Shown here: positions 21,485 through 27,809 of the stretch, in pieces
Numbering within the stretch: the first letter of the stretch is position 1
How the letters are laid out: each line of letters begins with the position of its first letter
Assembly: GCA_900546295.1 (NCBI GenBank)
Contig: URCK01000016.1
Location: 1 to 27,809, forward strand
Source of the DNA: an uncultured Eubacteriales bacterium
GTDB lineage: Bacteria > Bacillota > Clostridia > Oscillospirales > Oscillospiraceae
Reading direction: 5' to 3'
Length of the DNA stretch: 27,809 nucleotides
The notes under the pieces: model-generated
Database searches by the model: none
The model's input: the letters and a program-made list of their open reading frames with translations, nothing else
Told to the model about the DNA's origin: nothing
Program-made: the position numbers and the translations under genes

Positions 21485-22167
21485 TGGTCCTCCCCCGGTT
21501 TCGGTGCGTTCACATGGAAACGGAACTTACTTTCCGTGCCGCTGAGCAATCTCTTGATGTTGCTGCGGTGCGCCCACAGCACGAGCAGCGCAATGCACGT
21601 GCCGAGCGCTGTGGCGACGGCGTCACGGAAGATGAAATACGTCATGAAGGGAAAGCTGGCCGCCGCGGCGACCGAGCCAAGCGACACATAGCGCGTCGTG
21701 AGCCACAAAGCGGCAAACACGCCCCAGCCGACCAGCGCGATGCGCCAGTCAAGCAGAAGCAGCAGCGTGCCGCTGCACAAAATGCCCTTGCCGCCCTTGA
21801 AGCCATAGAAGATCGGGAACATATGCCCGATGACGCAGAACAGCGCCGCAAAGTACTTGCCCGCAACGCCCCATCCCAGAAGGACGCCCAGGAAGCGGCC
21901 GCCAAGCCATACCGCGCCCAGCGCCTTGAGCATATCGAAGGCAATGACCATGAGCGCGCACTTTGCGCCATAGGTGCGGTAGAAGTTCGTCAGTCCCGCG
22001 TTGCCGCTGCCGTGGCGGCGCACATCGTCGTGGTAGCAAAGATGTGACGTGGCGATCGCGCCGTTGACGCAGCCGAGCAGATACGACAGCACTGCAACGG
22101 CGACCGGTACGCCATACAGCACTACTGCCGCGAACGTAGTGATCTCATCAGGATAAATGCCTTCCAT
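21481..22167 (-). CDS. plsY: Glycerol-3-phosphate acyltransferase PlsY
   Basis: A 228-residue integral membrane enzyme that transfers an acyl group from acyl phosphate to glycerol-3-phosphate, the first step of phosphatidic acid synthesis. Several membrane segments are visible (VPVAVAVLSYLLGCVNGAIATS, FLGVLLGWGVAGKYFAALFCVIG, IALVGWGVFAALWLTT and others). The conserved motifs are RRHGSGNAGLTNFYRTYG, GHMFPIFYGFKGGKG and the C-terminal AHRSNIKRLLSGTE. The start uses TGATG coupling to the der stop. The N-terminus is somewhat longer than the usual 190-200 residues. Confidence 0.95.
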   Translation of the reverse strand: MEGIYPDEITTFAAVVLYGVPVAVAVLSYLLGCVNGAIATSHLCYHDDVRRHGSGNAGLTNFYRTYGAKCALMVIAFDMLKALGAVWLGGRFLGVLLGWGVAGKYFAALFCVIGHMFPIFYGFKGGKGILCSGTLLLLLDWRIALVGWGVFAALWLTTRYVSLGSVAAAASFPFMTYFIFRDAVATALGTCIALLVLWAHRSNIKRLLSGTESKFRFHVNAPKPGEDQ

Positions 22168-23492
22168 CACTCTTCCTTTTCTCCTTTCTCGCGCACCGAC
22201 ATGATGACCGGCGTGCCCTCCAGTCCGAAGACATTGCGGATGCAGTTTTCAAGATAGCGCCGGTAGGAGAAGTGGAAGAGCTTTTTCTCGTTGCAGAAAA
22301 CGACGAAATGCGGCGGGCAGACGCCGACCTGCGTCATGTAGTAGATCTTCAGGCGCTTGCCCTTGTCCGTCGGCGGCTGCACGCGCGTCTGCGCGTCGGC
22401 GAGGATATTGTTGAGCATGCCCGTCGAGATGCGCATGCAGGACTGGTTGTGCACGTAGTTGATCATCTCGAAAAGGCGCGGCACGCGCTGGCCCGTCGCC
22501 GCCGAGATGAAGAGGATGGGCGCGTAGGTCATGTAGGAAAGGTCGCGGCGAATGTCCTCGCGCATCCGGTCCATGGTCTTGCCGTCCTTTTCGACAAGGT
22601 CCCACTTATTCACGACGATGATGCAGGCCTTGCCCGCGTCGTGCGCGAGACCGGCGACCTTCGTATCCTGCTCGGTCACACCCTCCTGCGCATCGATCAT
22701 GATGAGGCACACGTCCGCGCGGTCAATGGCCATGGTCGCGCGCAGCACGCTGTAGCGCTCGATCACATCGTCGACCTTCGACTTTTTGCGCATACCGGCG
22801 GTGTCGATGAAGACATACTTGCCCTGCTCGTTTTCAAAGTACGAGTCGATGGCGTCGCGCGTCGTACCGGCGACGTTGCTGACGATCATGCGCTCGGTGC
22901 CGAGAATGCGGTTCGTCAGCGATGACTTGCCGACGTTGGGCTTGCCGATGAGGGCGACCTTGATGACGTCCTCATCCTCCTCTTCTTCCTCCTCGGGCGG
23001 GAAGTACTGAAGGCAGGCATCGAGCAGATCGCCCGTGCCGTGGCCGTGGACGGCGGAAACGGCGATGGGGTCACCGAGGCCGAGGTTATAGAACTCGTAG
23101 AAGTCGGGGTCGATGCGTCCCGTGGAGTCCATCTTGTTCACGGCCAGCACGATCGGCTTGCGCGAGCGCAGCAGCATATTGGCGACCTCCTGATCGGAGG
23201 CCGTCAGCCCGGTCTTCACGTCCGTCAGGAAAATGATGACGTCCGCGTGGCGGATGGCGATCTCCGCCTGCTCGCGCATGAACGATAAAATCTGATCGTC
23301 CGTGCGCGGCTCGATACCGCCGGTATCCACCAGCGTGAATTTGCGGCCGCACCACTCGCTCTCGCCGTAGATGCGGTCGCGCGTGACGCCCGGCGTATCT
23401 TCGACGATGGAGAGCCGCTGGCCGATGAGTTTATTAAAGAGCATGGACTTGCCCACGTTGGGCCGGCCCACGATCGCAACCAAAGGTTTCAT
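22167..23492 (-). CDS. der: Ribosome-assembly GTPase Der (EngA)
   Basis: A 441-residue protein with two tandem GTPase domains and a C-terminal KH-like domain, needed for 50S subunit assembly. The first G1 motif is GRPNVGKSMLFNKL (8-21) with DTPGVTRD, DTGG and NKMD; the second is GKPNVGKSSLTNRI with DTAGMR and NKWDLVEKD. An acidic linker EEEEEEDED joins the two. The C-terminus has LKIYYMTQVGVCPPHFVVFCNE and RYLENCIRNVFGLEGTPV, typical of the KH-like domain. AGGAGG precedes the start. A GC hairpin (23516-23535) sits in the leader. Confidence 0.97.
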   Translation of the reverse strand: MKPLVAIVGRPNVGKSMLFNKLIGQRLSIVEDTPGVTRDRIYGESEWCGRKFTLVDTGGIEPRTDDQILSFMREQAEIAIRHADVIIFLTDVKTGLTASDQEVANMLLRSRKPIVLAVNKMDSTGRIDPDFYEFYNLGLGDPIAVSAVHGHGTGDLLDACLQYFPPEEEEEEDEDVIKVALIGKPNVGKSSLTNRILGTERMIVSNVAGTTRDAIDSYFENEQGKYVFIDTAGMRKKSKVDDVIERYSVLRATMAIDRADVCLIMIDAQEGVTEQDTKVAGLAHDAGKACIIVVNKWDLVEKDGKTMDRMREDIRRDLSYMTYAPILFISAATGQRVPRLFEMINYVHNQSCMRISTGMLNNILADAQTRVQPPTDKGKRLKIYYMTQVGVCPPHFVVFCNEKKLFHFSYRRYLENCIRNVFGLEGTPVIMSVREKGEKEE

Positions 23493-23515
23493 CTCTCTGC
23501 CTCCTTTATTTCAAA

Positions 23516-23535
23516 GCGGCGCGCGATCGCGCCGC
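23516..23535 (-). other. GC hairpin in the der 5' leader
   Basis: GCGGCGCG and CGCGCCGC pair over eight base pairs with a four-base loop, a few bases upstream of the AAAGGAGG site of der and within its transcript. It could influence translation or message stability; nothing more is visible. Confidence 0.45.
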
Positions 23536-23566
23536 CCTTTATCGCAAAGCAAAATATTACAAATAC

Positions 23567-23595
23567 AGTATAACCGAATTTTCGAGGTTGCGCAA
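23567..23595 (-). promoter_or_regulatory. Sigma-A promoter for der-plsY-gpsA
   Basis: On the minus strand TTGCGC (23595-23590), a 17-base spacer and TATACT (23572-23567), about 75 bases before der. Confidence 0.6.
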
Positions 23596-23617
23596 GGCTA
23601 ACCTTCTTTTGCGGCAT

Positions 23618-23655
23618 AAGAAAAAGCTGAGCGGCTTCCCACTCAGCTTTTCTTA
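23618..23655 (-). terminator. Intrinsic terminator after rpmF
   Basis: On the minus strand AAGAAAAGCTGAG pairs with the complementary arm ending CTCAGCTTTTTCTT, around a short GC-containing loop. It follows the rpmF stop at 23677. Confidence 0.85.
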
Positions 23656-23676
23656 ATGATTGTTGTTCCGAATCAA

Positions 23677-23874
23677 TTATTCGGCTGCGACCTTGGACTC
23701 GATGACCTTGACCTGACGGCCGTTGTAGGTACCGCATTCCGGGCACATTCTGTGAGGCTGGTGCAGAGCACCGCACTTCGGGCACGCGACGAGCGCGGGA
23801 GCGGTGAGCTTCCAGTGAGAAGAACGTCTCTTATCACGTCTCTGACGGGATACTTTCCCCTTGGGGACTGCCAT
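23677..23874 (-). CDS. rpmF: 50S ribosomal protein L32
   Basis: A 65-residue large-subunit protein with the family start MAVPKGKVSRQRRDKRR and a four-Cys zinc ribbon: Cys31-Cys34 (CPKC) and Cys44-Cys47 (CPEC). Basic N-terminus and length are standard. It follows the yceD-family gene by 40 bases, the usual order, and ends in a terminator. AAGGAGG precedes the start. Confidence 0.97.
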   Translation of the reverse strand: MAVPKGKVSRQRRDKRRSSHWKLTAPALVACPKCGALHQPHRMCPECGTYNGRQVKVIESKVAAE

Positions 23875-23914
23875 GTTGACACCTCCTTAAAGTTAAGCTG
23901 AATGAACAGCGAAT

Positions 23915-24409
23915 TTATTGTTCCAAAAGCTTTGCGAGGGCTGCTAAGCGGGGGTCTACTTCCTTTTTGCAGCGGCAGGCCTCAAAATTGAGGTTGACAC
24001 CGCAGCCGGAACACAAGCCCCTGCAATCCTCGCGGCAAAGGGTCTTGCTCGGCATATTGAGGATGAACGTCTCCCGCGCCAGCTCGCTGAGATCAACGGT
24101 TCCGTTGTCTAAAAGCAGGATATCGTCGCTCGCGTCCTCCTCCAGCTCCTCAGCGAGCAGACACTCGAAGGGAACCTCATAGGGAAGGTCGAACGGCGTC
24201 CCGCAGCGATCGCACACGGCGGAAAGCGTCGTAGTCAGGTCGAACTGCATCCGCAGCATCCCTGCAATGTTCTCTACCTGCCCTACCACTGAGACCGGTC
24301 GAACCGCAGGACACACGCCGCCGAAGTCCACATCAGAAAAGTCCTCTGAAAACTCAAAGGGGATTCTGCCTCCGGGGGTGTTAATGATACGTTTTACATC
24401 TAAAACCAT
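23915..24409 (-). CDS. yceD: DUF177/YceD family protein
   Basis: A 164-residue member of the YceD (DUF177) family, usually encoded next to rpmF and linked to 23S rRNA accumulation in E. coli and plants. Visible features are the beta-rich middle (DVDFGGVCPAVRPVSVVGQVENI), TTTLSAVCDRCGTPFDLPYEVPFE, and the C-terminal zinc-type cluster CREDCRGLCSGCGVNLNFEACRC, followed by DPRLAALAKLLEQ. I chose the ATG at 24409 after GAGGTG, which is where the family begins (MVLDVKRII); a longer reading would cover the promoter. It heads a two-gene operon with rpmF. Confidence 0.93.
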   Translation of the reverse strand: MVLDVKRIINTPGGRIPFEFSEDFSDVDFGGVCPAVRPVSVVGQVENIAGMLRMQFDLTTTLSAVCDRCGTPFDLPYEVPFECLLAEELEEDASDDILLLDNGTVDLSELARETFILNMPSKTLCREDCRGLCSGCGVNLNFEACRCKKEVDPRLAALAKLLEQ

Positions 24410-24436
24410 GCTACACCTCGCAATGACACGAGTGAT

Positions 24437-24465
24437 ATTATAGAGGACGTTTTCCCGCTTGTCAA
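24437..24465 (-). promoter_or_regulatory. Consensus sigma-A promoter for yceD-rpmF
   Basis: On the minus strand a perfect TTGACA (24465-24460), 17-base spacer and perfect TATAAT (24442-24437). This is the strongest promoter in the window, fitting a ribosomal protein operon. Confidence 0.92.
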
Positions 24466-24527
24466 ACATTTTTTGCATTTTCCCGCGAAAATTTTGCGTT
24501 CCGTCCCCGATCGGATGAAATTATCCC

Positions 24528-24556
24528 TTTACTTTTCCCATCCTGACCTTTACAAT
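24528..24556 (+). promoter_or_regulatory. Probable promoter for the pseudouridine synthase gene
   Basis: TTTACT (24528-24533), a 17-base spacer and TACAAT (24551-24556), about 40 bases before the start codon; divergent from the yceD promoter. Confidence 0.5.
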
Positions 24557-24595
24557 AGCAGAAAAACGCACGCAGCGCAAGCGGAGGTGCCGCCC

Positions 24596-25552
24596 ATGCG
24601 GGAATTTCACATCGGAAAAAATGACGAAAATCAGCGGCTCGACCGTTTTCTCGGCAAGGCCGTCCCCCTGCTTCCCGCCTCGCTTGCGCAGAAGTACATC
24701 CGCTTAAAGCGCATCAAGGTCAACGGCGCGCGCGCCCAGCGCGACCAGAAGCTCGTCGCGGGCGATATTTTACAGTGCTACATCAACGATGAGTTCTTCG
24801 AAACACCAAGCGAGGAAAACGTCTACCTCACGATCACGACGCCGCGGCTCAAGATCGTCTATGAAGACGAAAACATCATGCTGCTCGACAAGCCCGCAGG
24901 TCAGGTCGTCCACGCCGACGAGCACGAGAAGGTCAACACGCTCGTCAACCACATGCTCGCCTACCTTTATCAAAAGCGCGAGTGGCGGCCGCGCGAGGAG
25001 AATGCCTTTACCCCCGCCCTCTGCAACCGCATCGACCGTAACACCGGCGGCATCGTCATCGCGGCGAAAAACGCCGAAGCGCTGCGCATCCTGAACGACA
25101 AGATCCGCGAGCGCGAGATCGCAAAGTATTATTTATGTATCACCCTCGGCCGCGTCGAGCCGCCGAAGGGCAGGATCGAGTGCTTTCTCCGAAAGGACGA
25201 GAAAAGCAACACCGTGCGCGTCTATCACCGCCCCGTGCCCGAGGGCCGCAGCGCGGTCACGCTGTACGAGACGCTGCAAACGCGCGGCGAGCTATCGCTT
25301 CTGGAGGTTGAGCTGCTCACCGGGCGCACGCATCAGATCCGCGCGAGCATGGCAGACCTCGGCCATCCCCTGCTCGGCGACGGCAAGTACGGCATCGGCA
25401 GCGTGAACCGCAAATACGGCGAGACGCAGCAGGCACTCTACTCCTATCGCCTGCGTTTTGACTTCCCCACTGATGCGGGCGTTCTCGAATACCTGCGCGG
25501 GCGGGAATTTCAGGTGGACGAAGTGCCGTTTCGAAAGAAATACTTTGGTTAA
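24596..25552 (+). CDS. RluC/RluD-family pseudouridine synthase
   Basis: A 318-residue RNA-uridine isomerase. Residues about 12-60 form an S4 RNA-binding domain (QRLDRFLGKAVPLLPASLAQKYIRLKRIKVNG). The catalytic domain has YEDENIMLLDKPAGQVVH, and the catalytic motif RIDRNTGG (145-152) with Asp147. Then KYYLCITLGRV, LLEVELLTGRTHQIRASMADLGHPLLGDGKYG follow as in RluC/RluD enzymes. The site modified (23S rRNA or other) cannot be told. GGAGGT precedes the ATG. It is monocistronic, with a terminator after the stop. Confidence 0.94.
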   Translation: MREFHIGKNDENQRLDRFLGKAVPLLPASLAQKYIRLKRIKVNGARAQRDQKLVAGDILQCYINDEFFETPSEENVYLTITTPRLKIVYEDENIMLLDKPAGQVVHADEHEKVNTLVNHMLAYLYQKREWRPREENAFTPALCNRIDRNTGGIVIAAKNAEALRILNDKIREREIAKYYLCITLGRVEPPKGRIECFLRKDEKSNTVRVYHRPVPEGRSAVTLYETLQTRGELSLLEVELLTGRTHQIRASMADLGHPLLGDGKYGIGSVNRKYGETQQALYSYRLRFDFPTDAGVLEYLRGREFQVDEVPFRKKYFG

Positions 25553-25559
25553 ACCCCAC

Positions 25560-25599
25560 AAGCGGAGGGCCATCGCATGGCGCTCCGCTTTCTTATTTT
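25560..25599 (+). terminator. Intrinsic terminator after the pseudouridine synthase gene
   Basis: AAGCGGAG and CTCCGCTT (25583-25590) pair, with an inner GCCAT/ATGGC stem, followed by TCTTATTTT. Confidence 0.85.
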
Positions 25600-25639
25600 G
25601 CAAAAGTTCAAAATATTAAACTTTTTATTAAATATACTC

Positions 25640-25667
25640 TTGCAATTTTGCGTGCTGTGTGTATAAT
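25640..25667 (+). promoter_or_regulatory. Promoter for the XRE-cupin regulator and potA
   Basis: TTGCAA (25640-25645), a 16-base spacer and perfect TATAAT (25662-25667). Just downstream lie an AAACT/AGTTT inverted repeat (25684-25700) and a GTTTAG direct repeat at 25675 and 25697 (22-base period), candidate operator sites. Confidence 0.72.
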
Positions 25668-25726
25668 GATTTCGGTTTAGCAAAAACTGACCAAAAGTTT
25701 AGTATATCAAACGAGGAGGCGTGTGC

Positions 25727-26260
25727 ATGGACATCGGCAATAAGATCAAACAGCTGCGAACGCGACAGGGACTGACTCTGGAGGAGCTTGCCAGCCGAAG
25801 CGAGCTTACAAAGGGGTTTTTGTCCCAGTTAGAGCGCGACCTCACCTCCCCCTCGATCGATTCGCTCAGCGATATCCTCGAGGCCCTCGGCACCAATCTC
25901 TCGGAATTTTTTCAGGAGGATAAAAACGACCAGTTTGTCTTCCGCGCGGAGGACTTTTTTGTCGATGAGCGCGAAAGCTGCACCGTCAACTGGATCGTTC
26001 CCAACACGCAGAAAAACCAGATGGAGCCGATTTTGATCGAGCTTCCCGCGAGCGGCGAATCGTTTGAGGTCGAGCCGCACAACGGCGAGGAATTCGGTTA
26101 TGTGCTCGGCGGCAGCGTCATTTTGGAATGCGACGGCGAGCGAAGCGTCGTTCGCCGGGGCGAGACGTTCTATCTCCACGGCAAGACCTTCCACTGCCTC
26201 AAAAACGAGCGCAAGACCGCCGCGCGCGTCCTTTGGGTCTGCACACCCCCGCTTTTCTAA
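25727..26260 (+). CDS. XRE-cupin transcriptional regulator (polyamine-type)
   Basis: A 177-residue regulator. The N-terminal HTH (IGNKIKQLRTRQGLTLEELASRSELTKGFLSQLERDLTSPSIDSLSDILEALG split over residues 4-58) is of the XRE type. The C-terminal cupin domain (about 105-172) shows ESFEVEPHNGEEFGYVLGGSVIL and GETFYLHGKTFHCLKN. The same arrangement, an XRE-cupin regulator directly upstream of potABCD, is common in Firmicutes and is thought to sense polyamines. GAGGAGG precedes the ATG at 25727; an upstream ATG is less well placed. It is 36 bases before potA and on the same transcript. Confidence 0.92.
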   Translation: MDIGNKIKQLRTRQGLTLEELASRSELTKGFLSQLERDLTSPSIDSLSDILEALGTNLSEFFQEDKNDQFVFRAEDFFVDERESCTVNWIVPNTQKNQMEPILIELPASGESFEVEPHNGEEFGYVLGGSVILECDGERSVVRRGETFYLHGKTFHCLKNERKTAARVLWVCTPPLF

Positions 26261-26296
26261 ATTACTACATCATGATTTAAGTGAGGATATCGGAAC

Positions 26297-27809
26297 ATGG
26301 CTGAAGAAAAGAAGAAGCTTATCCAATTCAAGAACATCGTCAAGAGCTTTGAGGACGGACAGGTCGTCCTCAAGGGCGTCTCTCTTGACATTTACGAAAA
26401 CGAGTTCGTCACGCTGCTCGGCCCCTCTGGCTGCGGCAAGACGACGCTTTTGCGCATCCTTGGCGGCTTTTTGCAGCCGAGCGAGGGCAAGGTCCTCTTC
26501 GACGGTGAGGATATCGTCAGCGTCCCGCCCTACAAGCGCGAGATCAACACCGTCTTCCAGAAGTACGCCCTTTTCCCCCACATGGACGTTTACGACAACA
26601 TCGCCTTCGGCCTGACGCTCAAGAAAGAGCCGAAGGACGTTATCGAGCAGAAGGTCATGCGTATGCTGCGCCTTGTGAGCCTTGAGGACTATGCTCACCG
26701 CAACGTGACCGAGCTTTCCGGCGGCCAGCAGCAGCGCATCGCCATCGCCCGCGCGCTCGTCAATGAGCCGAGCGTGCTGCTGCTTGACGAGCCGCTCGGC
26801 GCGCTCGACTTAAAGCTGCGCAAGGAGATGCAGCAGGAGCTCAAGTACATCCAGCAGGAGGTCGGCATCACCTTCATCTTCGTCACGCACGATCAGGAAG
26901 AGGCGCTGACGATGTCGGATAAAATCGTCGTGATGAACGCGGGCGAGATCCAGCAGATCGGCACGCCGACGGAGATCTACCGCAACCCCGTCAACGAATT
27001 CGTCGCCAAGTTCATCGGCGAGACGAACATCATCGACGGCGTGATGCTCGAAGACGACCGCATCATGTTCGAGGACAAGAAGTTCGCCTGCCGTGCCCGC
27101 GGCTTCAATAAGAACGAAAAGGTCGACGTCGTCATCCGTCCCGAGCACCTCGATATTGTCCCCCGTGCCGAGGGTATGCTCAAGGGCACGGTCAAGTCCC
27201 AGCTCTTCAAGGGCATGCACTATGAAACCGTGGTTGAAACGCGCGTCGGTACGTCCATCACCGTCAAGATGCAGGTCTCGCAGGATCGCCCCGTTTTCAA
27301 CGAGGAAAAGGGCGAGAAGATCAGTGCGAACGCCTTCCTCCTGGACGTGGAGGACGTTGAAGAGCTCGACGAGGCCAAGATCGTCGCCCTTGCCTCCGCC
27401 GAGGCGTGGGACGCCGAGACCGAAGAGCCTATCTCCATCAAGACCGTCGAGTACGACATCAAGCCTGAGACCGGCAACTACACCGTCACCTTCTCTACCG
27501 CGAACGAAACGAGCATCACCGTCAAGGTCCTCGTCGTTGCGGAGAACCGCGTTGAGAGCAAGGTCTATCAGGAAGAGATCTACGCGATGAACTTCTTCAA
27601 AAAGGTCGAGGATATTCAGGAGAGCATCGCCCTCGACACCGACCTCGAGACCTGGGCCAGCGCCTCGGCATGGTCCCTCGAGGACGGCGAGCAGGTCGAG
27701 ATCACCGACGTCAAGTACGACTTCGACCCCGAGAACATCACCCCGGGCGTCTACGATGTGACCTTCTCCACCGAGGGCTACGAGTACAAGGTCTCCACCA
27801 CCCACGCCT
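26297..27809 (+). CDS. potA: Spermidine/putrescine ABC transporter ATPase with C-terminal repeat extension, partial
   Basis: The reading frame is open to the right edge: 504 residues are visible. It is the cytoplasmic ATPase of a polyamine-type importer. Walker A is GPSGCGKT (42-49); the Q-loop is near FQKYALFPH; the signature is LSGGQQQR; Walker B is LLLDEPLGALD; the H-loop is FVTHDQEEA. A TOBE domain follows (VDVVIRPEHLDIV to about residue 350). Usual PotA proteins end there at 350-380 residues. Here two further beta-rich repeats of period 88 follow: about 363-414 and 451-502, sharing ASAxAW, a V-x-YD-x-x-P segment and YxVTFST. They look like Ig-like modules, odd on an inner-face protein. 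Regulator linkage supports polyamine transport; the substrate is inferred. Confidence 0.9.
   Translation, partial: MAEEKKKLIQFKNIVKSFEDGQVVLKGVSLDIYENEFVTLLGPSGCGKTTLLRILGGFLQPSEGKVLFDGEDIVSVPPYKREINTVFQKYALFPHMDVYDNIAFGLTLKKEPKDVIEQKVMRMLRLVSLEDYAHRNVTELSGGQQQRIAIARALVNEPSVLLLDEPLGALDLKLRKEMQQELKYIQQEVGITFIFVTHDQEEALTMSDKIVVMNAGEIQQIGTPTEIYRNPVNEFVAKFIGETNIIDGVMLEDDRIMFEDKKFACRARGFNKNEKVDVVIRPEHLDIVPRAEGMLKGTVKSQLFKGMHYETVVETRVGTSITVKMQVSQDRPVFNEEKGEKISANAFLLDVEDVEELDEAKIVALASAEAWDAETEEPISIKTVEYDIKPETGNYTVTFSTANETSITVKVLVVAENRVESKVYQEEIYAMNFFKKVEDIQESIALDTDLETWASASAWSLEDGEQVEITDVKYDFDPENITPGVYDVTFSTEGYEYKVSTTHA

Noticed and set aside
26810..27805. 331-codon minus-strand open frame opposite potA
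   Set aside because: The repetitive Leu/Val/Asp composition is the reverse complement of potA codons; the plus-strand frame has intact ABC ATPase motifs and a ribosome binding site.

Overview
The window is a chromosomal stretch of a GC-rich, endospore-forming member of the Firmicutes, most likely a clostridial lineage of the Oscillospiraceae type. The evidence is a complete spoIIIAA-AH operon, hprK, whiA, Asp23/Gls24-nusB-xseAB-ispA synteny and clostridial-type small zinc-ribbon ribosomal proteins, in DNA that is clearly G+C rich. I see no rRNA, tRNA, CRISPR, transposase or phage gene. Almost everything is housekeeping, on the minus strand, in tight operons with overlapping start and stop codons.

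Layout from left to right. 1-1040 (minus): a methionine-type ABC transporter binding lipoprotein (metQ/nlpA family) running off the left edge. It has an unusual leader: a consensus promoter, a 36-codon ORF with eight internal Met codons among residues 10-22, and a strong intrinsic terminator with a competing antiterminator. 1102-4342 (minus): ispA, xseB, xseA, nusB and an Asp23/Gls24 protein from their own promoter. 4414-9084 (minus): the spoIIIA operon behind a sigma-E-like promoter. 9220-10059 (minus): a cysteine-rich conserved protein, possibly a spore coat component. 10308-10850 (plus): a DUF4364 protein. 10928-18589 (minus): a long run reading hprK, murB, rapZ, whiA, dnaE and a GNAT gene. 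18838-19646 (plus): rpmB and a GNAT acetyltransferase. 19685-20260 (minus): a Nudix hydrolase. 20278-20479: five tandem hairpins. 20483-23492 (minus): der-plsY-gpsA. 23677-24409 (minus): yceD(DUF177)-rpmF. 24596-25552 (plus): an RluD-type pseudouridine synthase. 25727-27809 (plus): an XRE-cupin regulator followed by a potA-like ATPase with an unusual C-terminal extension, cut by the right edge.

The most remarkable part is the left end. The leader geometry matches textbook ribosome-mediated attenuation, but the sensed codon is methionine. The transporter protein it precedes appears to be circularly permuted, or a fused and rearranged duplicate: the half that normally lies at the C-terminus of MetQ follows the lipobox directly, and the normal N-terminal motif comes afterwards. 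I do not recall either arrangement being described, but I could not search.

Secondary points of interest are tandem beta-rich repeats appended to PotA, the hairpin cluster upstream of the Nudix gene, and the absence of yvcK between rapZ and whiA.
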